The position numbers were made by a program, and so were the translations under genes. From assembly GCA_937922745.1 (NCBI GenBank), contig CALAJO010000015.1, positions 1 to 34,123 on the forward strand: a stretch of DNA of 34,123 nt, read 5' to 3'. The stretch comes from an uncultured cyanobacterium (lineage in GTDB: Bacteria; Cyanobacteriota; Vampirovibrionia; Vampirovibrionales; JAGQHJ01). Within the stretch, counting starts at the first letter, position 1. Every line of letters begins with the position of its first letter. Under the pieces are notes generated by a model. It was not told the origin of the DNA. It made no database searches and worked only from the letters and a program-made list of their open reading frames with translations. This document shows, piece by piece, positions 1 through 8,431 of the stretch.

Positions 1-60
1 TGTTGCTTCGCTCGCTCCCGCTCTCTTCGCAACAACCGCAGCCTTCCTTTCCTTGGACAT
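1..60 (-). CDS. Putative transposase N-terminus (partial)
   Basis: This is the first 20 codons of a minus-strand gene that continues beyond the left edge. The peptide begins MSKERKAAVVAKRAG and is basic, as expected of the DNA-binding start of a transposase, but no family signature is visible in so short a piece. The start is well supported: AAAGGAGG lies about seven bases upstream of the ATG at 58-60. The ribosome binding site sits inside a large hairpin (48-112) whose distal arm includes the start codon. A transposase is inferred from the interrupted neighbouring gene; any gene reading left from here would fit the bare sequence. Confidence 0.4.
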   Translation of the reverse strand, partial: MSKERKAAVVAKRAGASEAT

Positions 61-112
61 AGATGGTCCTCCTTTCGGGGAATATCATCCCCTAATCTTG
101 TGTCCAAGGAAA
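48..112 (-). promoter_or_regulatory. Hairpin enclosing a ribosome binding site
   Basis: TTTCCTTGGACA at 48-59 and its perfect complement TGTCCAAGGAAA at 101-112 can form a 12-bp stem in the minus-strand transcript. A small inner stem, GGGGA (77-81) with TCCCC (88-92), and the Shine-Dalgarno sequence lie in the enclosed loop. The outer stem covers bases of the start codon at 58-60. Such structures are known to limit transposase translation from read-through transcripts; applying that role here is inference. Confidence 0.55.
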
Positions 113-114
113 CC

Positions 115-708
115 CTAGGGCGGGACAGCTCCCACTCCACCAGGTGACGTGTTGACTTGGGCATGCCCGTGGAAACAAAACCACTGGCGGCTGGAATTTC
201 CGCCCAGGCTATGAAAAGCCTCCACGAACTCTTCGCGCTTCAGGCTCAGCACTTGCCCGCGAATAATTCGCGCCGTATCGGGCCAGCTAAACAGGGATAA
301 TGCCAGGATCAGGCTGGTCATATTCCGCCCCATCCAAATTGTGAACAAAATCACGATCATCAGGCCGGGCAAGCTGTACAGGATATCGATGATCCGCATC
401 ATCAGGTTATCCAGGGGCCGATGCTCGAACAAGGCCGCCAGCGTGCCGTAAGCCGTGCCGATAATGGCGCTGACCAATGCCGTGGCCAGGCCAATCAGCA
501 GAGAAATCCGGGCGCCAATCGCCAGGCGGGAGAGGAGATCCCGACCCAGCTCATCCGTGCCGAAAAGATGTTGCCCGCTCGGCCCAACCGTCGGGATATC
601 CGGGTTAATCGCATTGGGGTTGGCCAAAAACGGCCCTGTAATGGTCAACAGCAATACCAGCATCAGCACGCCAAGGCTAAACCGGAGTTTAAACGGCCAT
701 CGCTTCAT
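115..708 (-). pseudogene. Oligopeptide ABC transporter permease, 3' truncated
   Basis: This is a DppC/OppC-type inner-membrane permease, the second permease of a peptide-importing ABC transporter. Residues 1-174 are family-like: an N-terminal membrane segment (about 8-28), the periplasmic motif HLFGTDELGRDLLSRL (about 48-62), several membrane helices, and the first half of the EAA loop that contacts the ATPase (EEFVEAFHSLGG, 159-170). After residue 174 the sequence turns into unrelated residues and stops at 115. Normal length is about 280-300 residues, so the rest of the EAA loop and the last two helices are missing. The break coincides with a likely insertion sequence. The start overlaps the upstream permease by four bases (ATGA), indicating an operon. 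The protein is probably non-functional. Confidence 0.8.
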
Positions 709-1637
709 TGCGCCAGCCTGCCCCGCTCCTTCAGGCGCGGATCGACCAACCCGTAAAGCATGTCGGTTAATGTGTTAAAGAGAATAAGCAGCACACTATA
801 GACAATTGTAATTCCCATTACCAGCGTATAATCCCGATTGCCCACCGCCGTAACGAAATATTTCCCCAGGCCCGGCACGGCAAAGATGAGTTCCACCGCA
901 AAAGAGCCGGTAATAATGGCGGCGCTAATAGGCCCCAGAATGGAAATCAGCGGAATCAAGGCGTTTCGCAGGATGTGTTTAAACGTAATCACCCCATCCG
1001 GCAGCCCCAGGCACCGCTTGATGGTGACAAACGGTAGCAGGCCAACTTCTTGAACGCTGGTTCGGATGAGCATGAAGGTGTATGCAAAGGGCGTTAAGGA
1101 AAGCGCGATAATGGGCAGGATATAATGCTTTGGCGTGGCCAGTCGTGCGGCGGGCAGGATATTGAGGTGATACGCAAACACCATCACCAGGAAGGCGCCA
1201 AAAATAAAGCTGGGGACAGAAATACTGGTCATTCCCAAGATGGAGAGCAGCCCGTCCAGCCAACGCTTACGGGTGGTTCCGGCCCATGTGCCCAGCAGAA
1301 TGCCCAGCGTAACGCCCAGCAACAACGCCCCAATACCAATCCGAAAGGACACGCCGCCCGCCTCTGCCACAATATCGTTGACATTGCGCGTAACATACTT
1401 GTAAGACGGTCCCAGGTCACCGCGCAGGATATTGCCCAGGTAATACAGATATTGCTGCCCGATGGGCTCGTTAAGGTGGAATTTGGCTTCCATATTGGCC
1501 TGGATGGCGGGCGGCAGCTTCCTGTCCTGATCGAAAGGGCCGCCTGGCAGCGCCCGCATCAGGAAAAACGTCAGGCTGATCACGATGAAGAGCGTTACCA
1601 ATCCATTAAAAAGCCGTTTTAAAAGCATTTCGAGCAT
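705..1637 (-). CDS. Oligopeptide ABC transporter permease, OppB/DppB type
   Basis: This 310-residue inner-membrane protein belongs to the binding-protein-dependent peptide permease family. It has a first membrane helix at about 8-28, the family motif FFLMRALPGGPF (about 25-36), a long periplasmic segment, and five further hydrophobic helices. The cytoplasmic EAA region lies around 213-235, with FKHILRNALIPLI, and the end VDPRLKERGR is typical. Together with the OppC-like gene it would form the membrane channel for di- or oligopeptides. No binding protein or ATPase gene is present here. Because the partner is truncated, the transporter is probably inactive unless another OppC substitutes. ATG at 1635-1637 is the first start; a second at residue 4 is equally possible. 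Confidence 0.88.
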   Translation of the reverse strand: MLEMLLKRLFNGLVTLFIVISLTFFLMRALPGGPFDQDRKLPPAIQANMEAKFHLNEPIGQQYLYYLGNILRGDLGPSYKYVTRNVNDIVAEAGGVSFRIGIGALLLGVTLGILLGTWAGTTRKRWLDGLLSILGMTSISVPSFIFGAFLVMVFAYHLNILPAARLATPKHYILPIIALSLTPFAYTFMLIRTSVQEVGLLPFVTIKRCLGLPDGVITFKHILRNALIPLISILGPISAAIITGSFAVELIFAVPGLGKYFVTAVGNRDYTLVMGITIVYSVLLILFNTLTDMLYGLVDPRLKERGRLAQ

Positions 1638-1816
1638 CGGGTGCTATAGTGCCTTGCTATTGCTGCTGTTGGTATTGTATCGCCATCTCCAAAAAGGGGA
1701 CAGGTAGTTTCCGCGCTTTCGCATTAACCCGTGTAACAACTTCGCAAACGGTGCATCGCGCAATCGCATCTTTATGGGATAACAGGAGAATCAACATCAT
1801 CGGGTGTGCGGAAGAG

Positions 1817-4027
1817 ATGAGGCCCAGTCAATCGCTGCTGGCGCAATACAGCCAGACTTTAATCCCTTTTTTACTGCTTTTATTAGGTGGCGCTTACACA
1901 GCCTACGAAACGGCCTTTCCACTCTGGTTCTGGCTGGGTTGGACTCTGGTTGCCATGCTCTGCGCCCTTCTCTGCCTGACGTTAAAGGGCAGGCGCACGG
2001 TGTTGCTGTTGTTTCTTTGGCTTGCAGGGTTTCTTCTTGGCGGAGTTCTCTTTACGGTAGGCCAGTTTCAACCGAAGCAGAATGACATTGCCCACTGGAT
2101 CAACCGGCCCGATGTCAATATCCAGGGCATTATTACCCGAATAGACAGCAGCCCGGCCGGGTGGGTTGTGTCGGTTCAGCAGGCAGACGGAAAAACGGTG
2201 TCCGGGCAGGTTCTCGTCCGCAAGATGAGAATAACGCCGGAAACCCAGCCCCATATCGGGCAGGTTGTGCAACTGGCAGGCGAGCTGGAAGAGCCGCCTT
2301 CCGCCCTATTCCCCGGCGACTTCGATTATCGGAAATACCTGCGCCAGCAACGCATCACCGCCTTGATGCGACCAAAATCCAATCAACTGCAAAACCAGTT
2401 CTCCTCATCCCCATGGCTCAGAATCCTGGATGGCGCGCATCATTTGAGCCAGCATATTACAGGGCATTTCCAGGCCGCGCTGCCGGGGCCGGAAGGGGCT
2501 ATTTTCTCCAGTATTGTGCTGGGAGAGCATGCCGTGGGAATGGACGTTGCCATCAAGCAGCAATTCATCCAGTCCGGCCTCATTCACCTGCTTGCGGCGA
2601 GCGGGTTGAACGTGGGCATTATTGCGTTTTCCATCCTGTTCATCGGGCAAAAGCTGCGGCTGCCGCTTCGGGTTTCCATGCCCATTGCCATGTTGGGCGT
2701 TGCCTTTTACTGTCTGCTCACCGGCCTGCCACCCTCCGTACAACGCGCAGGCCTGATGCTGGAGCTGGCTTTTCTGCTAAAGCTGTTGCGCAAAGAGCTG
2801 ACGCCTACCCTATTGCTTTGCCTCACCGGGACAATTTTGGTGTTGCTCAACCCGATGACCATTGGCATGATTGGCTTCCAATTGTCGTTTCTCAGTACGT
2901 TCGGCCTGCTGACAATGGTAAGGCCGCTGCAAGAAAAGCTGGGATTCTACCTTACCAATTGGGGCGCAGGGCTGCTGCTGGTCCCGGTGATTGCCCAGCT
3001 TTGGGTCACGCCGATTATCTGGTTCCATTTTAACCAGGTGCAGCTACTCTCCCTGCCAGCCAACTTGATGGCGCTCCCCATCGTGGGCACATTGACCAAT
3101 TTCGGCTTTGTTCTTGGAGGCCTTTCGCTGATCCTGCCGCAAGTCTCCGGCTGGCTGCTGGGCTGGCTGGGATGGCTCCCCACTCTCCTCCATCAAATCG
3201 CCTCGTTTTTTGCCCAGTTGCCTTTTGCCAACATTACGGCCGCTTCTCCCACCCCGGTGGCCATCTTGGCAGGATTCGGCGTGTTGGCCCTCCTTGCTTT
3301 TAAGCTGAATTTCCCAGAGCGGCTGACCCATCGCCGCACACTGAAAGCGGCCTGCGCATTGCTTCTGTTGATGCTGTTACCGCTTTCCCTGCAAAAATGG
3401 AACGAACGAAGCCATTTTAGCCTGGCAATAATCCCTAATCGCAATCAGCCGCAGAGCCGGGTTTTCCACTCGCCGGACGGAACAATCCTGGTCAGCACGC
3501 CCGGCATGGACTATATAACCGCCCGAAACCTGAAGACCTACCTGAACAAGCACGGCATCCGGCGAATCCAGGCCCTGAGCATTACCCACCCCCAGCCCGG
3601 TTCCCTGCAAGGCCTGGACGACTTCCTGGGCCAGGTGCAGACCGAACAGATGCTTATCCCTGAGGCGATGGCCGGCCGGGCGCGCAATCGGGCAATCCAG
3701 TTGAGCCAACAATTTCTCGTGCCGCTGACAACGGTGAATGATACCACTCAGATGGTTTCCGGAGAGAGCCGGGGGCTGCTGTATGCTTTGCCGGACTTTG
3801 AGATAATCTCCCGGCTGGATATCGGTGGCAGTTGCCTGGTCTGGCATCTGAACCAGCCTTACCCCCAGGAAATGGACCAGAGCGTCCAGAAGCCCTGCCT
3901 CACCCTGATTGGGGAAACACCGGAGGAAAGCCGCTTGCAGCTACCGTATCAGCAAAATTGGGTTCGTTTGTCCGGTTTTCATATCATCACCCGTCACGGT
4001 CGCCAATTCCAGGTGAGTGCGCCTTAA
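1817..4027 (+). CDS. comEC: ComEC/Rec2-type DNA uptake channel with degenerate nuclease-like tail
   Basis: ComEC carries single-stranded DNA across the inner membrane during natural transformation. The 736-residue product has N-terminal membrane helices (about 12-80), a soluble DUF4131-like/OB region (about 95-190) and the competence domain (about 228-500). That domain carries the hallmark GLIHLLAASGLNVG at 254-267. The C-terminal part (540-736) occupies the place of the metallo-beta-lactamase domain, but its expected metal site HxHxDH reads ITHPQPGSLQGL (589-600), so only one histidine remains. The reading frame is open to 1649, but ATG 1817 is preferred: it is preceded by GGAAGAG and gives a family-like N-terminus. 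It is divergent from the permease operon. The length is normal, so the loss is by substitution rather than truncation. Confidence 0.85.
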   Translation: MRPSQSLLAQYSQTLIPFLLLLLGGAYTAYETAFPLWFWLGWTLVAMLCALLCLTLKGRRTVLLLFLWLAGFLLGGVLFTVGQFQPKQNDIAHWINRPDVNIQGIITRIDSSPAGWVVSVQQADGKTVSGQVLVRKMRITPETQPHIGQVVQLAGELEEPPSALFPGDFDYRKYLRQQRITALMRPKSNQLQNQFSSSPWLRILDGAHHLSQHITGHFQAALPGPEGAIFSSIVLGEHAVGMDVAIKQQFIQSGLIHLLAASGLNVGIIAFSILFIGQKLRLPLRVSMPIAMLGVAFYCLLTGLPPSVQRAGLMLELAFLLKLLRKELTPTLLLCLTGTILVLLNPMTIGMIGFQLSFLSTFGLLTMVRPLQEKLGFYLTNWGAGLLLVPVIAQLWVTPIIWFHFNQVQLLSLPANLMALPIVGTLTNFGFVLGGLSLILPQVSGWLLGWLGWLPTLLHQIASFFAQLPFANITAASPTPVAILAGFGVLALLAFKLNFPERLTHRRTLKAACALLLLMLLPLSLQKWNERSHFSLAIIPNRNQPQSRVFHSPDGTILVSTPGMDYITARNLKTYLNKHGIRRIQALSITHPQPGSLQGLDDFLGQVQTEQMLIPEAMAGRARNRAIQLSQQFLVPLTTVNDTTQMVSGESRGLLYALPDFEIISRLDIGGSCLVWHLNQPYPQEMDQSVQKPCLTLIGETPEESRLQLPYQQNWVRLSGFHIITRHGRQFQVSAP

Positions 4028-4031
4028 CCCG

Positions 4032-4049
4032 TTCCACCGTCTGGTGGAA
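4032..4049 (+). terminator. Possible weak terminator after comEC
   Basis: TTCCACC and GGTGGAA form a perfect 7-bp stem with a GTCT loop, five bases after the comEC stop codon. The following TCTTTACC is only a poor U-tract, so termination would be partial and transcription may continue into the next gene. Confidence 0.35.
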
Positions 4050-4131
4050 TCTTTACCTGTCATCACGTCTATCGGGCCCCTATCCGCTATGATAGGAGAA
4101 GCATGGATTGGTGTGAGGCAAGAGAGAGAAG

Positions 4132-4494
4132 ATGAAACGCTGGATTTCCCTAACCCTCATCGCGCTGGGCTTAATTGGCTGGATTGTTACAGTAACCCCC
4201 ACGGGACAGGCTCAAACTGAACAAAAGGCAAAGCCTGCCACAACAACCGAGGGGAAAGACAAATACTCATCGGCCATTATTAGCCTTTACAAGCGCATGC
4301 AGGAACTGGACGGCAAGAACAAAGCCTTACAAAGCAAGGTTGCCCAGCAGGATGCGACGATAGCCAGCATGCGCCAGGAAATTAACCGGCTTCAGACTGA
4401 AACCGCCTTTAACCGATCGGCGATTGAGAAGCTGCACCAGCGCTTAACCGCCCTGGACGCCAAGAGCAAATCCATCGTCTTTCCACAAGAGTAG
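4132..4494 (+). CDS. Small exported coiled-coil protein
   Basis: This is a 120-residue protein of unknown function. Residues 1-28 form a classic signal peptide: MKRW, a hydrophobic core LTLIALGLIGWIVTV, and a likely cleavage after GQA. A short low-complexity linker rich in Lys, Thr and Ala follows. Residues about 45-112 form a continuous heptad-like coiled coil (YKRMQELDGKNKALQSKVA, then INRLQTETAFNRSAIEKLHQRL). It probably oligomerises in the periplasm. The ATG is preceded by a purine-rich GAGAGAGAAG. It lies 104 bases downstream of comEC on the same strand and converges with the response regulator gene, leaving only five bases between the stops. No family was recognised. Confidence 0.7.
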   Translation: MKRWISLTLIALGLIGWIVTVTPTGQAQTEQKAKPATTTEGKDKYSSAIISLYKRMQELDGKNKALQSKVAQQDATIASMRQEINRLQTETAFNRSAIEKLHQRLTALDAKSKSIVFPQE

Positions 4495-4499
4495 CGGCG

Positions 4500-4871
4500 C
4501 TATTCGGCTTTAAAAACCGTTTGCAGCGCTTCCTTGAACTGTTTCACCGTAAACGGCTTACCCAGAATTTGATCGATGCCGTGGGCCATGGCCTTCTGGA
4601 TATTGTCCTTGGTTGCGGCCGCCGTGACCAGCATAATCTGTAGGTGGGCAAACCTGGCGCGAAATGCCTCCACTAACGACAGGCCGTTGCCATCCGGCAG
4701 GTTCAAGTCCAGTAATACCAAATCCAACCGGGCATGCTTGGCCATCACGTCGTGAGCTTCCGCAACCGACTCGGCTGCAATAACCTGATGCCCTTCAAAC
4801 TCCAGAATATCCGTGATGATCCGCATGTTGTTCGGCTCATCCTCAACTACCATCACGATTTTGGAGTCCAT
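4500..4871 (-). CDS. Single-domain response regulator (CheY-like)
   Basis: This is a 123-residue stand-alone receiver domain with no output domain. Numbering from MDSK, the acidic pocket is E10-D11, the phosphoacceptor is D55 in LVLLDLNLPDGNG, the switch threonine is T83 in LVTAAA, and the conserved lysine is K105 in GKPF. It begins just after the large PAS kinase stop codon at 4888, so the two are almost certainly co-translated partners. The frame is open to a TTG at 4884-4886. ATG 4869-4871 is preferred because AAAGG lies seven bases upstream and the domain starts immediately after it. Such receivers act in phosphorelays or by protein contact; the target cannot be inferred. Confidence 0.88.
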   Translation of the reverse strand: MDSKIVMVVEDEPNNMRIITDILEFEGHQVIAAESVAEAHDVMAKHARLDLVLLDLNLPDGNGLSLVEAFRARFAHLQIMLVTAAATKDNIQKAMAHGIDQILGKPFTVKQFKEALQTVFKAE

Positions 4872-4887
4872 GTCCATACCTTTCAAT

Positions 4888-7800
4888 CTATGGCGTCACC
4901 AAGTTCATTCTACCGGATTGAAGCCGATGGGGTGTGGCATCTTGAAGCGGCTTTAAGGACAAGTAAACCTTGAATTCGCTACCCTGGTTAACCTGGGTGT
5001 TAATTTCCAACCGCCCTTGGTGTAGCTCCACAATCTTTTTGACCAGCGGCAGCCCCAAGCCGGTTCCCTTAATCTGCCCGTCATTATTATTGGGGAGGCT
5101 GCCTTGTTCGAAAGGCTGTAAAATCCGATCCAGGTCACTCTGAGGAATCCCAGGGCCTTCATCCTTGACGGAAAAGACGATTTCATCCGGGCTGGCGAGC
5201 TGGACACTTAAAATAATGGTTTTATGGCTTGGGGTAAACTTGTAGGCATTGGACAACAAGTTGAGTAAAACCTGCTTCATCCTCACTGGATCCGCCCGAA
5301 AGACCGATGGCAATTTCGGGGACAGTTCAATGGCAAAATGCTGCATTTTCTCTGTTAACAGTGGCTCAATCGGGTGGGTCGTCTCCTCGATAAATTCAAT
5401 TAAATCAATCTCCTGAATACTGAGGTTAAGCTTGCCGGCCTCGATTTTGGCAATATCCAGCAGGTCGTTGATAATTTCCAAGAGATGCTCGCCACTGCGG
5501 TAAATCAGGTTCAGGTACTCTGCCTGCTTTTCGTTCAAAGGCCCCAGCATTCCTTCCAGCCCCATGCTGGCCCCGGTAATAATGGTATGCAACGGTGTCC
5601 TCAGCTCGTGGGACATGTTGGCCAGGAATTGGTTTTTGCGGATATTTGCCTGCTCGGCGGTGCGTTTTGCTTCTTCCACCCGCTGCTCCATTTCCTTGCG
5701 TTCATGGATATCGAAACAGGAGCCGATATAGCCCGCGTAATCGCCGTTGGGGGTAAAGCGCGGCAAACCCACTTCAATCACCCAGCGGTAGCTCCCATCG
5801 TAATGGCGTAGGCGAAACTCCTGGGTGTATTGCTCCAGCCTGCTTTTTGCCTTGCGAATGGTATGGAGGCAATAATCCAAGTCATCCGGATGGATAAACT
5901 GCTGCCAGCTAAAACCCGCCATGGCCGTCATCGGTTGGCCGACAAAATCCAAACAAGGTTTGTTAACATAGGTGCAGAGACTGTTCTCATCCGTCATCCA
6001 GATCATGACCGGCGCGGTATCGGCCAGGTTGCGGAAACGCTCCTCGCTCTCGCGCAAATCCTGCTCCGCTTTTTTGCGTTGGGAGATATCTTCAATCAAC
6101 GCCAGATAGTACTTGGGAAAGCCCTGCTCATCCTTGAACAGGGATACGGTCAGGTTGACCCAGACAGTCGAACCATCCTTGCGGATATAGCGTTTTTCAA
6201 ATGCGCTATTTTCAATCTCGCCCCGGTTAAACCTGTTTAGGACTGCAATATCGATCTCAACATCATCCAGATGTGTAATATTGAAAAAATGCTGTCCCAG
6301 CAATTCCTCCGCGGAGTACCCGACAATCTCGCAAAATTTTTGGTTTACCCGCATCCAGCGGCCATCCAGGTCGGTATGGCACAGCCCTACGGCAGCCTGG
6401 TCAAACGTGGCCGAAAATTGTAATTGCAATTCCCTGTTGAGCTTTTTAACTTCCTGCTCGGCAAGCTTTCTCTCGGTAATGTTATCGTGGCTAATGACCA
6501 CCCTTACCGGGCCATCCCCTTGGAATCGAGATACGCGCATCATGAACCATTTCACCCCATCCGCCGTTTCACAGGGGTACTCGTAGCTGAAGCTGGGTTT
6601 ATAGCCGGAAATAACGCCCTTAATCCCCTGTACGACTTCACTCACGGAACCATCCGAAAGATTGGCGCAGGCATCAAAATAGTTCATTCCAACAAAGTTT
6701 GTCTGCAAATTATTCTGCTCTGCAAAAGTGTTCCAGGCCTTGTTAACGTGGATGATAGTACCTTCTGCATCCAGTATGGCAATATGTTTGAGCAAGGCAT
6801 CTACAGTGGAGCGGGCAAACCGTTCCGATTCCCGGAGCGCTTGCTCGGTTTTTTTCCGCTCTGTCATATCAACGCCAAACCCGATGACTTCCAAGACCTG
6901 GCCCTGCTCATTGGTCCGGTTGATAGAGTTCCAGGAAATGGTTCTTTTCTGACCGGCTTTTGTGGTTAAGTCCATCTCATAGTTATGGACGTCACCATCC
7001 TTGAACGCCTCAAAAAGGGCCTCCACCTGGCTGTAGGCATTGCCAGGATAGAACAACCGCCACCAGTTTTTCCCAATCACCTCTTGGGGTGTATACCCTG
7101 TTGCAGTTTCAACAGCCGGGTTAATAAACGTTGTTGTTCCATCCGGGGCAATCCCGACAACAAGCGCAGGGGTGTTTTGGATGATTCGGTTGACATAATC
7201 CCTGTCCTGCCGAAGTGTTTCAAGCAGGTGCTGGCGCTCGGTAATGTCCCTGGCAATCCCAACCGTCCCGGTAATTTTTCCATTCTCACCTAACACGGGG
7301 CTTTTAACGGTCTCGATAACCCGAACCGTGCCATCGGCTTTCTCAAGGACTTCCTCCAGAACCAGGGTTTCACCGGTATGCAGAACGGTTTCATCATCCT
7401 GGTGGTATTTTTCTGCAAGCGCCTGCGGCCAGATATCGCTATCGGCCTGGCCGATAATTTGGTGTTGAGGGCGGTTGCAGGAATGGGCAAATGCTTCGTT
7501 CACCAGGACAAAACGGGATTCGCAATCCTTCATCCAAGCCAAATCGCTAATGTGATTCAAAATAGTCTCATAGGCAGTATGTGCCGGACGGGTTTGCAAG
7601 GCGGCTTTGTCTTGTTTTACCTTTGGGATGAATTGAAAAAGCAAGGCTCCCTGCGTATCCAGAGGATGTTGAACCGAGCTGATATATAGCGTGCCTTCAC
7701 TCACACCCTCTTCGGTCAAGCGGAGTGTTGTGTTATAGCAAACGGGCTGCCTATGCACCCTAGCTTCAGTTCCATATTGGGAAAGATCCGGGTTTTGTGC

Positions 7801-7944
7801 CCAAAAATCCTGTAGCAGACTTGCATTATTGTAAATACCCACCTGTGCCTTAAATGCATGATTGCAGGCAATTAGCTCATTTTGGCTGTTTATAACCCAT
7901 GCCATTCCGGGAAGAGCCTGGATAATTGCTTCTGCCGTAACCAT
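4888..7944 (-). CDS. Soluble multi-PAS sensor histidine kinase
   Basis: This 1018-residue kinase has no membrane segment, so it senses cytoplasmic or diffusible cues. About six PAS domains occur in series: 1-105 (weak), 122-238, 248-365, 373-492, 508-625 and 635-752. Most end in the PAC-type motif DITERK or a variant. The dimerisation/phosphotransfer domain follows, with H779 in NMSHELRTPLH, then the HATPase domain with the N-box around N899 (LLSNAYKFTP), the G1 box D928 (DEGPGIP) and the G2 box 960-965 (GTGLGL). All catalytic boxes are intact, and there is no fused receiver. The adjacent single-domain regulator is the obvious phosphate acceptor. The PAS ligands, possibly heme or flavin, cannot be told from sequence. 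Confidence 0.92.
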   Translation of the reverse strand: MVTAEAIIQALPGMAWVINSQNELIACNHAFKAQVGIYNNASLLQDFWAQNPDLSQYGTEARVHRQPVCYNTTLRLTEEGVSEGTLYISSVQHPLDTQGALLFQFIPKVKQDKAALQTRPAHTAYETILNHISDLAWMKDCESRFVLVNEAFAHSCNRPQHQIIGQADSDIWPQALAEKYHQDDETVLHTGETLVLEEVLEKADGTVRVIETVKSPVLGENGKITGTVGIARDITERQHLLETLRQDRDYVNRIIQNTPALVVGIAPDGTTTFINPAVETATGYTPQEVIGKNWWRLFYPGNAYSQVEALFEAFKDGDVHNYEMDLTTKAGQKRTISWNSINRTNEQGQVLEVIGFGVDMTERKKTEQALRESERFARSTVDALLKHIAILDAEGTIIHVNKAWNTFAEQNNLQTNFVGMNYFDACANLSDGSVSEVVQGIKGVISGYKPSFSYEYPCETADGVKWFMMRVSRFQGDGPVRVVISHDNITERKLAEQEVKKLNRELQLQFSATFDQAAVGLCHTDLDGRWMRVNQKFCEIVGYSAEELLGQHFFNITHLDDVEIDIAVLNRFNRGEIENSAFEKRYIRKDGSTVWVNLTVSLFKDEQGFPKYYLALIEDISQRKKAEQDLRESEERFRNLADTAPVMIWMTDENSLCTYVNKPCLDFVGQPMTAMAGFSWQQFIHPDDLDYCLHTIRKAKSRLEQYTQEFRLRHYDGSYRWVIEVGLPRFTPNGDYAGYIGSCFDIHERKEMEQRVEEAKRTAEQANIRKNQFLANMSHELRTPLHTIITGASMGLEGMLGPLNEKQAEYLNLIYRSGEHLLEIINDLLDIAKIEAGKLNLSIQEIDLIEFIEETTHPIEPLLTEKMQHFAIELSPKLPSVFRADPVRMKQVLLNLLSNAYKFTPSHKTIILSVQLASPDEIVFSVKDEGPGIPQSDLDRILQPFEQGSLPNNNDGQIKGTGLGLPLVKKIVELHQGRLEINTQVNQGSEFKVYLSLKPLQDATPHRLQSGRMNLVTP

Positions 7945-8431
7945 CTAACTTCTACTCGCTACTTCTCTCAAGATAAAATCAATCATATTATAGGCTTTTA
8001 TTAACAAAAGGAATCCCGGCAGCCCTAAAAAATCATTATTTTTTACGACCACCGGGTTAGTAAGGCACAATGGCATTAGAGATCGATCCAAGCTTTTAAC
8101 GCCCAGCCTGCAAGTGCAATCAAGGCCGCGCTCAATCGTTCCTACCCAATTAATCGTTATATTAGGGTTGACAGGTATAGTGCCAAAGTACTATATTACC
8201 TATCCTTTAGATTGATATGAGATTTCTGGATTATTTCGAAGCACGGACACAAAACATCCTTTTTCGATTCATTGTTACGACTTGTAAACGTTTCAAATAG
8301 GACTAGCACAAGATGCTTTTGACCCGCTTCTATATAAACGAATTGATAAATCAACCTATTCCCATCCACCCTCAAAACGATACAATACGGGAATGGAAAG
8401 AACGATATTGAAAGGTAAGGAAACGAGGACA
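7945..8431. other. 487-base AT-rich intergenic region
   Basis: This region separates the divergent kinase gene and the small acidic-protein gene. On the minus strand a TATAAT (7987-7992) lies 43 bases upstream of the kinase start, without a good -35 hexamer. On the plus strand there is a convincing promoter at 8168-8197. The sequence from 8198 to 8431 would be an unusually long leader for the downstream gene. No convincing protein-coding sequence is seen; the only longish frame (8196-8450, minus) lacks a ribosome binding site and normal composition. Confidence 0.6.
8168..8197 (+). promoter_or_regulatory. Sigma-70-type promoter with internal dyad
   Basis: A perfect TTGACA (8168-8173) is followed by 18 bases and TATATT (8192-8197). 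Within and after the spacer, GGTATAGT (8174-8181) and ACTATATTACC (8190-8200) form an imperfect inverted repeat that could be an operator. Transcription would start near 8204, giving a leader of about 228 bases before the gene at 8432. Confidence 0.6.

Larger units (their letters stand above)
1..183 (-). mobile_element. Left-edge insertion sequence (5' end, partial)
   Basis: An ABC permease gene loses its family similarity abruptly at about position 183-189, and what follows towards position 1 looks like the start of a mobile element. It has a roughly 120-base leader, a strong ribosome binding site and the first codons of a minus-strand reading frame that runs off the window. The family cannot be named from 20 residues; an IS3-type first ORF is possible. 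The exact terminal repeat is not resolved, so the boundary is placed by loss of permease homology only. Confidence 0.5.

Noticed and set aside
1-183. Same element at both window edges
   Set aside because: The left gene start and the right IS5-like transposase end cannot be shown to belong to the same element; there is no shared sequence between the two edges.
1649-1816. Upstream extension of comEC (cysteine-rich start)
   Set aside because: The extension MPCYCCCWYC has no family counterpart and no ribosome binding site; ATG 1817 gives the normal N-terminus.
5485-7689. Several plus-strand frames opposite the histidine kinase
   Set aside because: They lie fully inside a kinase gene with intact catalytic motifs and show no family features; they are shadows.
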